The position numbers and the translations under genes are program-made. Shown here piece after piece: positions 26,201-36,800 of a stretch of 64,000 nucleotides of DNA; position 1 is the first letter of the stretch; each line of letters begins with the position of its first letter. Origin of the DNA: Acanthaster planci (taxonomy: Eukaryota > Echinodermata > Asteroidea > Valvatida > Acanthasteridae); assembly GCF_001949145.1 (NCBI RefSeq), contig NW_019091552.1, positions 800,372 through 864,371 of the forward strand, given 5' to 3'. The notes beneath the pieces were generated by a model. The model did no database searches. It was not told the DNA's origin and was given only the letters and a program-made list of their open reading frames with translations.

Positions 26201-29200
26201 GGCTAATTTCCAACAAAATGCCTACATTTATGCGTGGCTAAGCACAAACAACACAAGGTCCATGCCTAGACCGTGACACAATGCATCCTTCAAAATTAAA
26301 AACTAGTTTTTGCCAGACAGCCTTAACTATGTCAACCTTCAGAAATCCTCCATTTATGCAATCGGTATCTTGGAGGATTTGGGATTTGGGAAGTCATCAA
26401 AATCCCGAGTGTGCTGGATTTAGGAATCAGGGAACCTCCGATCATAGGACTCCCTGGGAGACCAGATTTACACCTGACTAACCTCCAACAATCTGAGATA
26501 TGTAGGGGCCAATTTCACAAAGATTGTCAATACATAAACTGCTGACCAATGAAGTAACACAGCAAAAACTTGGAACCAGCCGAACTGTTATGCAGCCTAG
26601 GTGCTTTGTGACTGGTTCTCATCAATTTTTTTTGCTCAGCCAACAAATTTGCGAAGCGATCATCTCTGCTTCTTAGCAATTCTATGAAATCAGTTCCTGG
26701 AAAAATGACACAAACACAAATTCATACAAGATGCAAACTTTGACAGGTTTTTCAAGCTAACATCTGTCCCCAGGCACCACTGCATGTCCAGTTTCCTGAG
26801 CAGGTTAACGGAAGGTTCAAATTTCCCACACAGATGCCTTGCAATATGGAGAAAGGCAAATGGGCAAAAGAGGTTTCATCAAGATAGAACAGGTGAAACA
26901 CAGTTCCGGGCAGAAAAAAACCACGATATGGTGACACGTGAAAGATTTGGCTAGACGTACCTTTCTCGGAGAAACTCGCAGCATGCCTCTTTAATATCCT
27001 GCAGCTGCAGGAAGTTGGCCCCAACTAGTATTGATTGCACATTGTGTATGTCCATTGCTACTTTTCCACTGTATGCATAGTTTACTAGCGTCTCCAAAGC
27101 ACTGTTTGCAAAGAATGATGACACAAAAATACAGGTGGATGTTAGGTACACTTACCCCCGTTGAGTCTCCGGTAGTGCTAAAAACGAGTACAGTAGATTC
27201 CCATTATAACGTTCCCTGATATAACGCTTTTACCATGTTTACTGATATAACACTCTATTTTCATTTCCCCAACTGCACGCCCATTCACTGTGTACACGTT
27301 TATGTGTTTATAGCGCTCCCATTTACATGTGCAATGCTTTTCTGGATATGATGCTCATGACATTCGGCCTCGAGAACCATATACAACATGTGAAATGATT
27401 CCGGTTACAGCACTTTTTACCTTGGAAAATCAGATTCTTTGATAATTAACATATTGCAAACTGCATCGCAAGGCCGCCGTGATCGGCTAGCCATCCTGGA
27501 CACCAGTATTTTACCAATCACACAGAGTGCAGACACGCACTGGGCCGTCCATGCAGCGCGATTGCAAAATCGTGCTCACCACAGTGGGCCGCAACCGAGT
27601 GCCTTTGCTGTAGAAACACTGTAGTGATTATTTTCCCACTTTTTATTTATTCTCATGGCGTAGTTTGGGACAGAAATAATCAACACTGACATACTTCATG
27701 TAGTATTTTGGTACCTAAAGGTTTCCTCTACAAATAAATAAAACCAGCAGCTTAAATTGTACATACATGTATATGTGTATCTTCGTGTAGAAAATCTTGT
27801 CTTTTCGCCGACTGTGTTTGCCGTGACATGTCGGATCTGTTTTCAGTTGGGTTTTCTAATGACATATCACTTTCTGCGGTCACATGGTTATTGGGCTTTA
27901 CAGGTACGAGTACATAAGTTTTGAAATTGGAAATTCTGCACAGAATGGTACATGTACCCACTTTCTGATATTCCAAAATCTGTGTCTCATATAATATAAG
28001 GAGACTTACTGTCAAAGCTTGACATTTTGAAAGGATTTACATGAATTTCATTTACTCTGTTTATCTATCACTCTAGAAGAAATTCTGCATTCCACTCCCT
28101 GACAGAGCCTGATAAGCTCTTTGCGCATTACTTTCCCTGGATTTGCGTCGGCCCTACAACAACGGCTGAAATGGCGCACTTTTGGATGGGTTTATTAATG
28201 TCGCCACTGAAGCCCTCCCCTCCTTCACCTACTGTAGTTGATGCATGAAACTAATGACTTCTCTCAATCAGGGTGAAGTGTGATGTGATGTTGGGCGAAT
28301 CCATACAGGAATCGATAGGAATCAACTCCAAACTTGGAATCAGAATCGTACTTCCACTGTTTGGAATGCAGCCGTAACCTCTGGATGGTATCTTCTTTAT
28401 AAATGTCATTTGCACTAGTGATGATTGGCATTGATTGTGTGTGGAAACCGATGCTAAACACGACTTGCTGTTACTACTTTTTAAATATTGTCCATTGCTT
28501 CAAGACGTCATACTTCAAGAAATGAACAATTTTTGTAAGCCTCGTCATAATAAACACTGCAGGAATTCCAAAACCGTCTGACAAGGGGTCAGCAATCAAA
28601 ATCCAGTGGTTTGACTGTTCAGTGATTTCATGCATTACTTGCAGCGCTAAAGCAGGACTGTAACGGCAGTCCTACGACAGGTTTGTTAGTAGCTCGAATA
28701 AACTTGCCTCGGCTCGATGCCGCTCATAGTGATCTCTTCTTGTTTACTCTCCACCATGTCACTGGTGAACATGGCATGGAAGTATGGGATGTTGGCAGCC
28801 AGGACAATGCGGTGTGCTGAGAATTTGCTCTCTCCAACCTGTGGCAAAAAAGCAGCAATAATTGCTGATTACTACAAGAGGAAATATGGGGCCCACATCT
28901 TTCAACGCCAATTCCAGGGGTAATTTTGGTTAAAAAGCTTCACTGAATCCTCTAAAATCCTCCTATGTGCTGACATAAAGTAGTGCACGCTTTGCGCCCG
29001 TTAGAAACTTTTATTAGACAAACATACATGTACTAGTACATACATTTCCAAGGTGTTAAAGGATCCAGGACATGAATTTTTCTCAGAATCACATTTTGTG
29101 TATCGCCGTACTCTTCTTCCATGCATGAAGACTGTTTGACATCTTTTTTGAGTTGCTTGAACTGAACGGTGCACTTTTTCAAACATTAAAAACTGGCCAA

Positions 29201-32084
29201 GCATTTCTGTACACGTGAGGGCACTTTTGCTTTGATGTAACTCCAGGAACATATGGTTCAGGTTGCATGTTTTCATGTTCAAATTGTAAACCCAAAATTT
29301 GCTATCGGGGAACATTTCTGTGAGAAGGACTTTTGCTGGATTATTGCCATATACTTACACAGCAATAAATTGCCAAAGAAAATGAAATCTACCACAGCAG
29401 TGGTAAAAAAAAATTAAAACAAGGTTAAAATAAACCCAAAGACGTAATGTCAAGGGTTTTTAGTCAAATTTATAACAAAATTTCTATTTCCTGGTTCCTT
29501 TAAGGGAAACTAACAACAGTCACTATATGAGGACCATTCACATCAGGTTAGGGTATTTATTGTTATACGGTTGGAAACTCATCTGTATAGATCATCAAAC
29601 GAGACATCCATTCTATCTTGTTCCTTTCTGTCTAAAATAGGGTACTTCTGCATGACCTTTAACCCTCCTTCTGTTTTAACCATCAAAAACAGTAGAAATG
29701 CCATCCAATTGATTTTCCCCCAGTACACAGACACCTACACACATATGGGAAATTTGACCGATTTTGACTGATATGGCAACTGTGTCAAGAATGCATCTTA
29801 GCAAGGGAGGGTTAATTCATGCACACTACATGGATGTGTACGGTCACTGTGCCCACTCTTTTCAATACTGCCTTTCAAATGCCAATTAGTTCTTGAATAA
29901 GGCTAATCATAAAATTATTCTAGTTACATAGTGATTAGGAACTGTTTACACGTGGTTGATCCAGGAACTATTGCACTTGTCATACTATCCTACATTGACA
30001 ATACTGATATTGACCTACATGTACATGTACACTATACATGTCATGCATACTAGGCCGGACTTGCTATTATTTGATATGTAGTATACATGTACACATTAGA
30101 TGATATCCGGTAATTAGAGAACTAGGCGAGCCACGCAAGCTAGAATAATGGAGAGTGGGCCTACATGATCATGATGGAGGAGAAGACTTCCCCCTTATTT
30201 AGTTTTAAATTTTTTGTTTTGAGATTTATTATTGATTATCATACGTGTATTTTAATTTTCAAAACTCATAAAAAATCAACTGATGATGTCATTGTAATGC
30301 CATTTCAGATTGTGTACTGGTGTTATTATCTCCCTACCCACCAAGTTTCATGACGAGTGGACCTTGCCCTATCACATTTTTTATAACATCATCATGACAT
30401 CACGCATTTTTGCATATTTTGTGCATTGCGCGACGAACCAAGTACATTTCGAATTTATCATTTTGCATTAATGAGATATGGTGAAATCCTTAAAAAATTC
30501 AAAATTCACAAACAACAGGAAAAGATAGGAGCTGTGATGTTATTGGTCAGGCTATCACACAGCCAACTGACACTTATTGCGAGAACATGCTCAGTGATGC
30601 TGCTGATTTTCTGAAGTGTGGATGGACAAAATGCTCAGGAATTTCACCATTTTATTGAGGATATACATGTAAGGTGAATAAACCTTCCCATCTGACATCT
30701 ACGTGCAACTTAACCAAGAAGGCATGTATGAAATTTGGTGATGGAGGGGTACATTGACACGATCAAAACAGCCAAAACATGTTTTTTATGGAAGTTTATA
30801 CATGGCGATCTGCAAGGTTTGTGTAAACCTTACAGTTCGGGAAGTAGGGGGAGGCCTAGGCCAGTAGGCCTACATGGCATATAGGCTATAAAGGTGGTCC
30901 TACTCCTAGCCCCAGGCTGGGGGCCAGTCTACTGGACTCCCTCTGTATCCTAGGCCCCACAGCGGTCCATTCAAAAAGCAGAGACTCAGCAAAAATGCCT
31001 TGTATGAAACTTCTAACAATAAACCCTTGATATGCTGCGTCTGCTTTGTCGTGTGACGTACAGGCATAAGAGAATGCAGATGTGTGCGGATCGTTGAGGG
31101 ATGAGAGGTAAGGATGTTAGGAAAAACCTCACTTTTTGACAATACGAAGTGGCTATCGTTACGGCAACAGTAACGCATCTCCCAATTTTCTATCGTTATG
31201 GCACTGAACTGCGCAAGAGCGATGACGTACATGTAGCTGATCATCCCGACGGTTTATATATTTTAAAATTACCTGGATCACTGAACGCTTGTGGCCGAGT
31301 GGTCAAGGTGGAAGGTTTGGAACCACTGGTGTGCGAGTTTGAATCCGTGCTTCGACCATTTTATTTTTGTTTGCCTAAATTTCACGTTTTATACCATAAT
31401 TGTTTTTTACGTTGGTTTCTAATTGTATAGGCCTAAGCAGAGGCTTTGGAAGATTTTTTTTTATGGGAAATAAAGTCTGAAATCTGCACAAAGCTGGCGC
31501 GCTTTCGCAGTTGCAGTGCCATAATGATAGAAAATGGGAGAGGTGTTACGGCTGCCTTAACAACAGCCACGGCGTTGACAATAATAATTAATATAGGGTC
31601 TAGGTGAAATTCTACAAAATACAAAGAACCCAGATGTTCGATATAGGTAGCAATTCATTTAGCGGTAGATTTGCTCCAGAAAGCGCAAACGGAGGTTTTC
31701 TCAGGTACAACTACGTGACCCGGCAAAGCACTTTTCAAAACCCCATAGCGTTACGACACCATGTAAACCAAGTGGGCACAAAGTCACACGGAGTAGTCCA
31801 GTACATACAGTCTTAAAAACTGGAAGCGACTTTGAGTTCTCGAAGTTGGCCGATAAAATATACAAATCATGAACCGTGGCCTTCACCTATGACCTTTCTA
31901 ATGTAAGTCTCGTAACAACCATGTACAGTCATGACAGTACCTTAAGCGTGACGTCGCATAATTTTCCCTTCCTCCGAATGGTTTCCATTGCAGAGAAACC
32001 GCTAGCGAAATGATCGCGTTTGTGAAACACAACAACGCCATCGCTGTCTTCTTCCAACTCCAACTTGGCTAAATTTGAAGACAT
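20262..32084 (-). CDS. KLHL18: Kelch-like protein 18 orthologue, CUL3 adaptor (578 aa)
   Basis: Ten coding exons join without a break (1737 nt with stop): 32084-31941, 28838-28708, 27101-26961, 25913-25715, 25248-25088, 24708-24572, 22455-22233, 21648-21544, 20994-20883 and 20645-20262. The BTB domain spans about residues 30-138 ([33 protein letters not shown]), BACK about 139-258 ([25 protein letters not shown]), then six Kelch repeats with YAIGGYDG-type blades; the C terminus reads [11 protein letters not shown]. As I recall it, human KLHL18 (about 574 aa) matches along the whole length, including that tail. Family knowledge: BTB/BACK binds CUL3, the Kelch propeller selects ubiquitylation substrates, and the human protein acts on Aurora A in mitotic entry. 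Introns 2 and 5 use GC donors. It is divergent from the + strand gene at 33.55 kb. Confidence 0.95.
21754..21990. mobile_element. Foldback MITE, copy B (237 bp)
   Basis: Terminal arms ggggccaatttcatagag and ctctatgaaattggcccc are near-perfect inverted repeats, extended inward by gctgcttaagc and its partner. Further inside, ccttgctt pairs with aagcaagg. It lies in KLHL18 intron 7 (22232-21649). It is the cleanest copy of the family in this window. Confidence 0.8.
24122..24387. repeat. Foldback element in KLHL18 intron 6
   Basis: The arm at 24122-24143 (ending cctagtgtggac) is mirrored at 24354-24387 (gtccacactaggttaagtaa). A further gtccacacta is at about 23883, so an outer or second copy may extend to about 23.8 kb. 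No coding capacity seen. Confidence 0.45.
24780..24920 (-). repeat. tRNA-derived SINE-like sequence
   Basis: On the minus strand, tcagttggtagggct resembles a pol III A box. About 40 nt on, ggttcaaatccc is a good B box. The anticodon arm is not convincing and the acceptor stem does not pair, so this is a SINE head or decayed tRNA rather than a gene. It lies in KLHL18 intron 5-6 territory. Confidence 0.35.
26505..26700. mobile_element. Foldback MITE, copy C (diverged)
   Basis: It begins ggggccaatttcacaaag and ends agcaattctatgaaatcagt, the inverted-repeat signature of the copies at 21754 and 36686, with more mismatches. It lies in KLHL18 intron 3. Confidence 0.5.
27191..27620. mobile_element. 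Possible pogo/Tigger-like DNA transposon remnant
   Basis: The sequence cagtagattcccattataac followed by gatataacgc resembles the terminal repeat of pogo/Tigger-type mariner elements, and a TA precedes it. I could not find a matching inverted terminus; the right limit is a guess. No transposase frame is recognisable. It lies in KLHL18 intron 2. Confidence 0.3.
28839..31940 (-). other. KLHL18 intron 1
   Basis: The first intron, about 3.1 kb, separates the start exon from the rest of the BTB domain. It contains TACATGTA-rich tracts (around 30011-30090) and a tRNA-like stretch near 31281. No other gene is supported inside it. Confidence 0.8.
31275..31357 (+). other. tRNA-like (Ser/Leu-type) remnant
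   Basis: A box tggccgagtggtcaagg and B-box-like gagtttgaatcc are spaced as in class II tRNAs. The acceptor stem does not pair and the anticodon arm is irregular, so this is most likely a tRNA pseudogene or SINE head. Confidence 0.35.
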
Positions 32085-32640
32085 ATTGCACGTGCCTTTT
32101 CCACTCTAGTCACTGCAAAACCGCACTGAATTCACTGCAACACTACATTGTTAAATCACTGAGCAGAACTTCAAAATGACACCGACAAGTCTGTCATTTC
32201 TTCGAACATTTTATTCATTCCGGCTAACATCTTCCGCTCCGTCAAGTCTGTTTCCCACTCACCAGCTCAATAATTACTAGACCCAGCGCAGCTAGATACT
32301 AGATCTGTACGTGCATGCTATTCCGAATGCTTACGTACTTGACGTACGTACATAGTACATGTACGTGCACAAGTCTGTGGCATGGCTGCAGCCGCCCTAC
32401 ATAATCCATACTATTGATGGTGACTTAGAAACCAGACTAACTTCGCGCGTCACAGCTCTGTGGTCACGTGACGTGTAGTACCGCCAAACATGAATTTAGG
32501 ATAAATTAAGTATATAAAATTTAGTATGCGAGTAGCTGGTTTAAACTCAAGGCCCCAGGCTCCATCACCCTTTATCTTCTGTTTGCTGCTATCAGTTTTC
32601 ACCACTAGTTTTCCATGTTGCAGGCGCTCGGTGGGTAGTG
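32085..32640. promoter_or_regulatory. Putative bidirectional promoter between KLHL18 and the death/OB gene
   Basis: KLHL18 starts at 32084 on the minus strand and the next gene runs on the plus strand. The interval has CpG-containing tracts and a palindromic E-box TCACGTGA at 32464-32471, directly followed by an overlapping ACGTG. Such sites bind bHLH-ZIP factors of the USF/TFE type. No TATA box is obvious. Transcription starts are not visible from sequence. Confidence 0.45.
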
Positions 32641-32738
32641 GACTGTAGTGCCCCTAGCCCCTGGCGTATTTAAAGGTATTCCACTAACGTTAGGCCTATT
32701 AATAATTAGTACTATTAGTATTATTGTTTCTTTGTTTT

Positions 32739-32966
32739 NNNNNNNNNNNNNNNNNNNNNNNNNNNNNNNNNNNNNNNNNNNNNNNNNNNNNNNNNNNNNN
32801 NNNNNNNNNNNNNNNNNNNNNNNNNNNNNNNNNNNNNNNNNNNNNNNNNNNNNNNNNNNNNNNNNNNNNNNNNNNNNNNNNNNNNNNNNNNNNNNNNNNN
32901 NNNNNNNNNNNNNNNNNNNNNNNNNNNNNNNNNNNNNNNNNNNNNNNNNNNNNNNNNNNNNNNNNN
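32739..32966. other. Assembly gap (228 N)
   Basis: A run of 228 N. A 5' untranslated exon of the plus-strand gene could be hidden here, because its first coding exon starts with a splice acceptor. Confidence 1.
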
Positions 32967-33027
32967 ATATTACTTTTGTCTCCCCTATGCCCATCTTGCT
33001 TGTGATGTATATTGAATTTTTGGCATG

Positions 33028-33062
33028 AATAAATAATAATAAGAATAATAATAATAATATTA
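33028..33062. repeat. AAT-type microsatellite
   Basis: Imperfect (AAT)n, reading ataataataagaataataa, directly after the assembly gap. The repeat may be why the gap exists. Confidence 0.85.
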
Positions 33063-33549
33063 CCATGGTCTAGACTAATTACTTGACATGCTTGACCCCA
33101 GTCATGGCAGTCCTGTTGCTGCTTCCTTTGCAAAACTCCAAGCACTAACGTTAGGACTCGGAGTTCTGCGACAGGGATGCCAGGGCCTACATGTAGGCCT
33201 ATGCTTATGGGGGGTGACAATTGATTAATTAAAGTGTAACATTAGGAGGAAGGACATGAAGGGAGGGCTGGGCATACAGTACAAATGGTTACAAGGTCCC
33301 TTGCTTAGTTTTAGCCCCACTACTAGTGTGGCACGGACTCTCACTCCCAATCCATCCTTAGCCACACATCCGTATACTCAATTTCGTGTCGGCGTACTGA
33401 ACATTTTCGACACACCTGCTTATCATCTTGGGCGCAATTTCTGTTGCACACGGACATGATCCCCTTGGGTTCCATACCGTGATATTGTTTGACCAAGCAG
33501 GAATAAGTGGAAACTCTCAATAATGTTTTCTTTATTGTTTTGTTTGCAG

Positions 33550-33836
33550 TCTTATGATGCCACGTCTCAGTCAAATTGAGTGTGAGAAGTTCTTCCGCCA
33601 ACTGCAGGTGGTGTCATGCTGGCAGCCACTAGCCACCGCCTGTCGTTTTAGCTGCGACCAAATCTCAAGGATTAAGTGGAATGATAACGATGTTGGAGAG
33701 CAGAAGTTTATGATGCTCTGTCAGCTGCGGCAGCGAGAGCCTGAGAATTGGGCCACCATCCTAACAGAGGGTCTGGAGGATCCTACCGTTTCCCGAATGG
33801 ATGCTGCAGATGATGTCCGGCAATTCCTACAAAGAG
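33550..33836 (+). other. Death-fold exon
   Basis: This exon alone carries the N-terminal domain. Two adjacent ATGs (33554 and 33557) follow the acceptor by 4 nt, so the exon also holds the last 5' UTR bases. The Trp-x-x-Leu-Ala motif and the spacing of hydrophobic residues fit a six-helix death domain. DED or CARD, or an unrelated helical domain, remain possible. Confidence 0.5.
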
Positions 33837-36800
33837 GTACATAAACTACTCTGCTGAAAAATGAGAGGATGTGTTTACAGGAAAACGACGGTCCTTTGGT
33901 TGGAAATATTGCATGGGCAAGCAAGTTTATGTGCAATGTGTGCAGGTGTGCTTTCCGGTCTTTGCGTGTGTGTCGGGCACGTATAAGAGGCCAGTCAAAA
34001 AGATTTGGGGAGAGGTGGAGCACAGGCATCCTCGGGGGGGGGATATGTGCCCCCTGTAGTTCCCCACTGAGCTTTGGAGCTATTTTTGGTTCATGATGTC
34101 ACGTAAATCCTAATAAAGCTGTGGGTTGATAGTGGTCACAAACATGAAGTTGTGGGGGTCAAGTTTTTATCAAAATTGCGACTCAAATTATTTTACAACT
34201 ACTTGAAAGCTTTGGTTTCATACAGAACCACATTGAGCATCCAACGCTGATGCCGATACTTACATAGGACAAGTACCAACTGCATACAATGTGCTGGTCA
34301 GGGCTTATTTCAAGAAATTTTATCAGTACTTTCACAGCATTTCCAGAAATTGTCACTGAATTGTTTCTCCAACTTACCATGTCAAATTGGATTCTAAGCC
34401 ATGTATGGCACTGGTGTTTCAGGCCGTCTTGATTTTGGTTTTTGCTGTTTATGTTTTAAATACTTATACAATTAGGTAGTGCAGATAGCATTGATGCAGC
34501 TAACTGTGGTACTTCTTCTTCATCAACTTCAGCCAGTGATGGGGCATCAAGCAGCCAAATGTGGGAGAAAAAGGAAACTGCATCAACCCCACATCAACTG
34601 AAAGGTAAAGGAAATTGTGCGGTCAAACAAATAGGAGCTCCACTCTAATTTTGGTAGGGTGTATGTTTTGGATGATTAATGAATAGGCTTCCTGTGCAAC
34701 CCACTCAGTGAAAATGAGTCATGAGTCACCGGAGCCACTTTTGAGTTTTATTTTATGGTAGATCAAGGAATTTGAGCGCTTTGTGTTGATGCGTCACTCA
34801 GTTTGGAATGATGAAAATTGTGTAGATTTTAAAATGTTGATGACTCTTATTACTTAAATACTGCAAGATTCTTTCCAAGTCCTCTAACTCGAAAGTGGCT
34901 CATTTTGGCAGAGCGGGCCGCATGTGACAGTTTTCTCACTGTGTACATTTTACCAATTTGATTCAGGAACGAGGAAAAGACCTGATACTCAGCAGATGAA
35001 AATTGACACGGACAAAAATGCAAAAAGGAGAATCCAAGAGAGTAAGTACCGAGATATACATGTACTCTAGAGGGAGAGGCTATTTTATCACTTAGCCCTT
35101 GCACTTAACATCCTCAAGTTCCATCTATCTCTTCTTGGATTACAAGCTTTGTAACAGGAGCCTCTAGCTGTTGTGAGGCCCTTTCACACTGGACAAATGG
35201 GGGGTTGTGCAAAGATTTCCAACCCAAGTCACCCTGAGTCTGATTTCTCCCTAGTCTGAAGTCAGTCCTGCTGGATAACAGGGATCAGATTTTGAACCCA
35301 AGCTAAAAAACTTGGGCCTTGGTTGAAAACGGTAGCATGAAATGAGTAAGGTTGAGTATGCCCTAAGTTGTGTCTGTGAGTACTTTCTTGTGTAAAGGTC
35401 GTTGCTTTGACAGATATTTATCAGCATGTAGATAAACCCTAACCACCAAGCATATTGTTTGGCTTACACTACACAGTACTACAAAATACTAGGTAGTAGC
35501 CTGAGCCTGAAGGACCTAGCGCTACAGATTACTACGTCTGGCTAGGTTACTTCCATTGTTACTTGTACAGATAACAATATTCATAGTGCCACAGCACTGA
35601 ATGGTACATTGTCTTATCTACTGTATCTTATGGCTTAGCACTGAATAATACATTGTCTTATCTACTGTATCTTATGGCTTCACAGAACAATGATGTCATG
35701 TCCTCTTACAAGCGACAGTGCTCAGTACTACATTTTACTACAAGTAGTAATATGTGGTATAATGTAGGGTTAGGGTTAAGGCTGACTGTTGTATTTGAAT
35801 TCAAATTTCGGACACCACCATTCTCAAGTTTCATTCTTTGTATCTGTATTCAGTGTGGTATCATACTCAGCAAATCAAAAATGACAAATGGAAAACTTGC
35901 AAACATGTTTGCCAAGTTGGCTGGTGTGCTTTAGAAACAAGGTACTACAGTATTTCAGAAGAGGTACATGTAGCTTACAGCAAGTTCTGTTCCCAGGTTG
36001 ATGCTGCACAAGCTGTAAATCCCTCTGGTTAACCTGAGTTGAAGTCAACCCTGCGTGAAACAAACTCTGTTTGCTCAAAACAAAAATAACAAATGTGAGA
36101 TGACATAGGGTGGTACGGGGCTTGAAGAATAGAAAAACTCATCCTATGGCTGCCAGGGGTTCATCTAGGGTCGATTTCAACTCAGGTTGAGAGGGTTATG
36201 TGTCAAAAACCAGTAGTCTTGTTTGTAAATGTAATGCTTATTGCTAATCTTTAATTCATAATTCTGCTGAAACTTTCTGGAGTTCTGCATTTTGAGTCCT
36301 CCTTTCTCCTATTTTTTCCCCCAGAGGATGTCAGTAGAATCAATGGTGCACAAGGCAGTGATGATGAGCTGTCTACAAAAGGTATTCAAATTCCTCTTGG
36401 AGTTTTATCAGTCATTTTTCACAACTTCACATGCATACTACATTTTGTGTGCGCTACAAAGACATACATGTATGTCATGTATGTGTAGCTACAGTTCACA
36501 TTTGTCTTTATTGTTGAAGCTTGTCAAGAAACTTTAATTCTTTCATGTTTCTAATAAAATGGTTTTGTCTAACAGATTAAGTGAAATTCTCTGTTTTTAG
36601 GAGTAGATTTTTTTTAGGATTTTTATAAATTGTGTAAGTGCATTTTTCTATTTGGCACGGCTTTACCAAAACTTTACTATTTTCTGGGCCCAATATCATG
36701 GCGCTGCTAAGCGAGGCCTCCATGAAATATATAAGCTGTATAAAAAGCATGCTATACCTTGGGATAAATTTACTCAGTGCGCACACATTCGCAAGCACAA

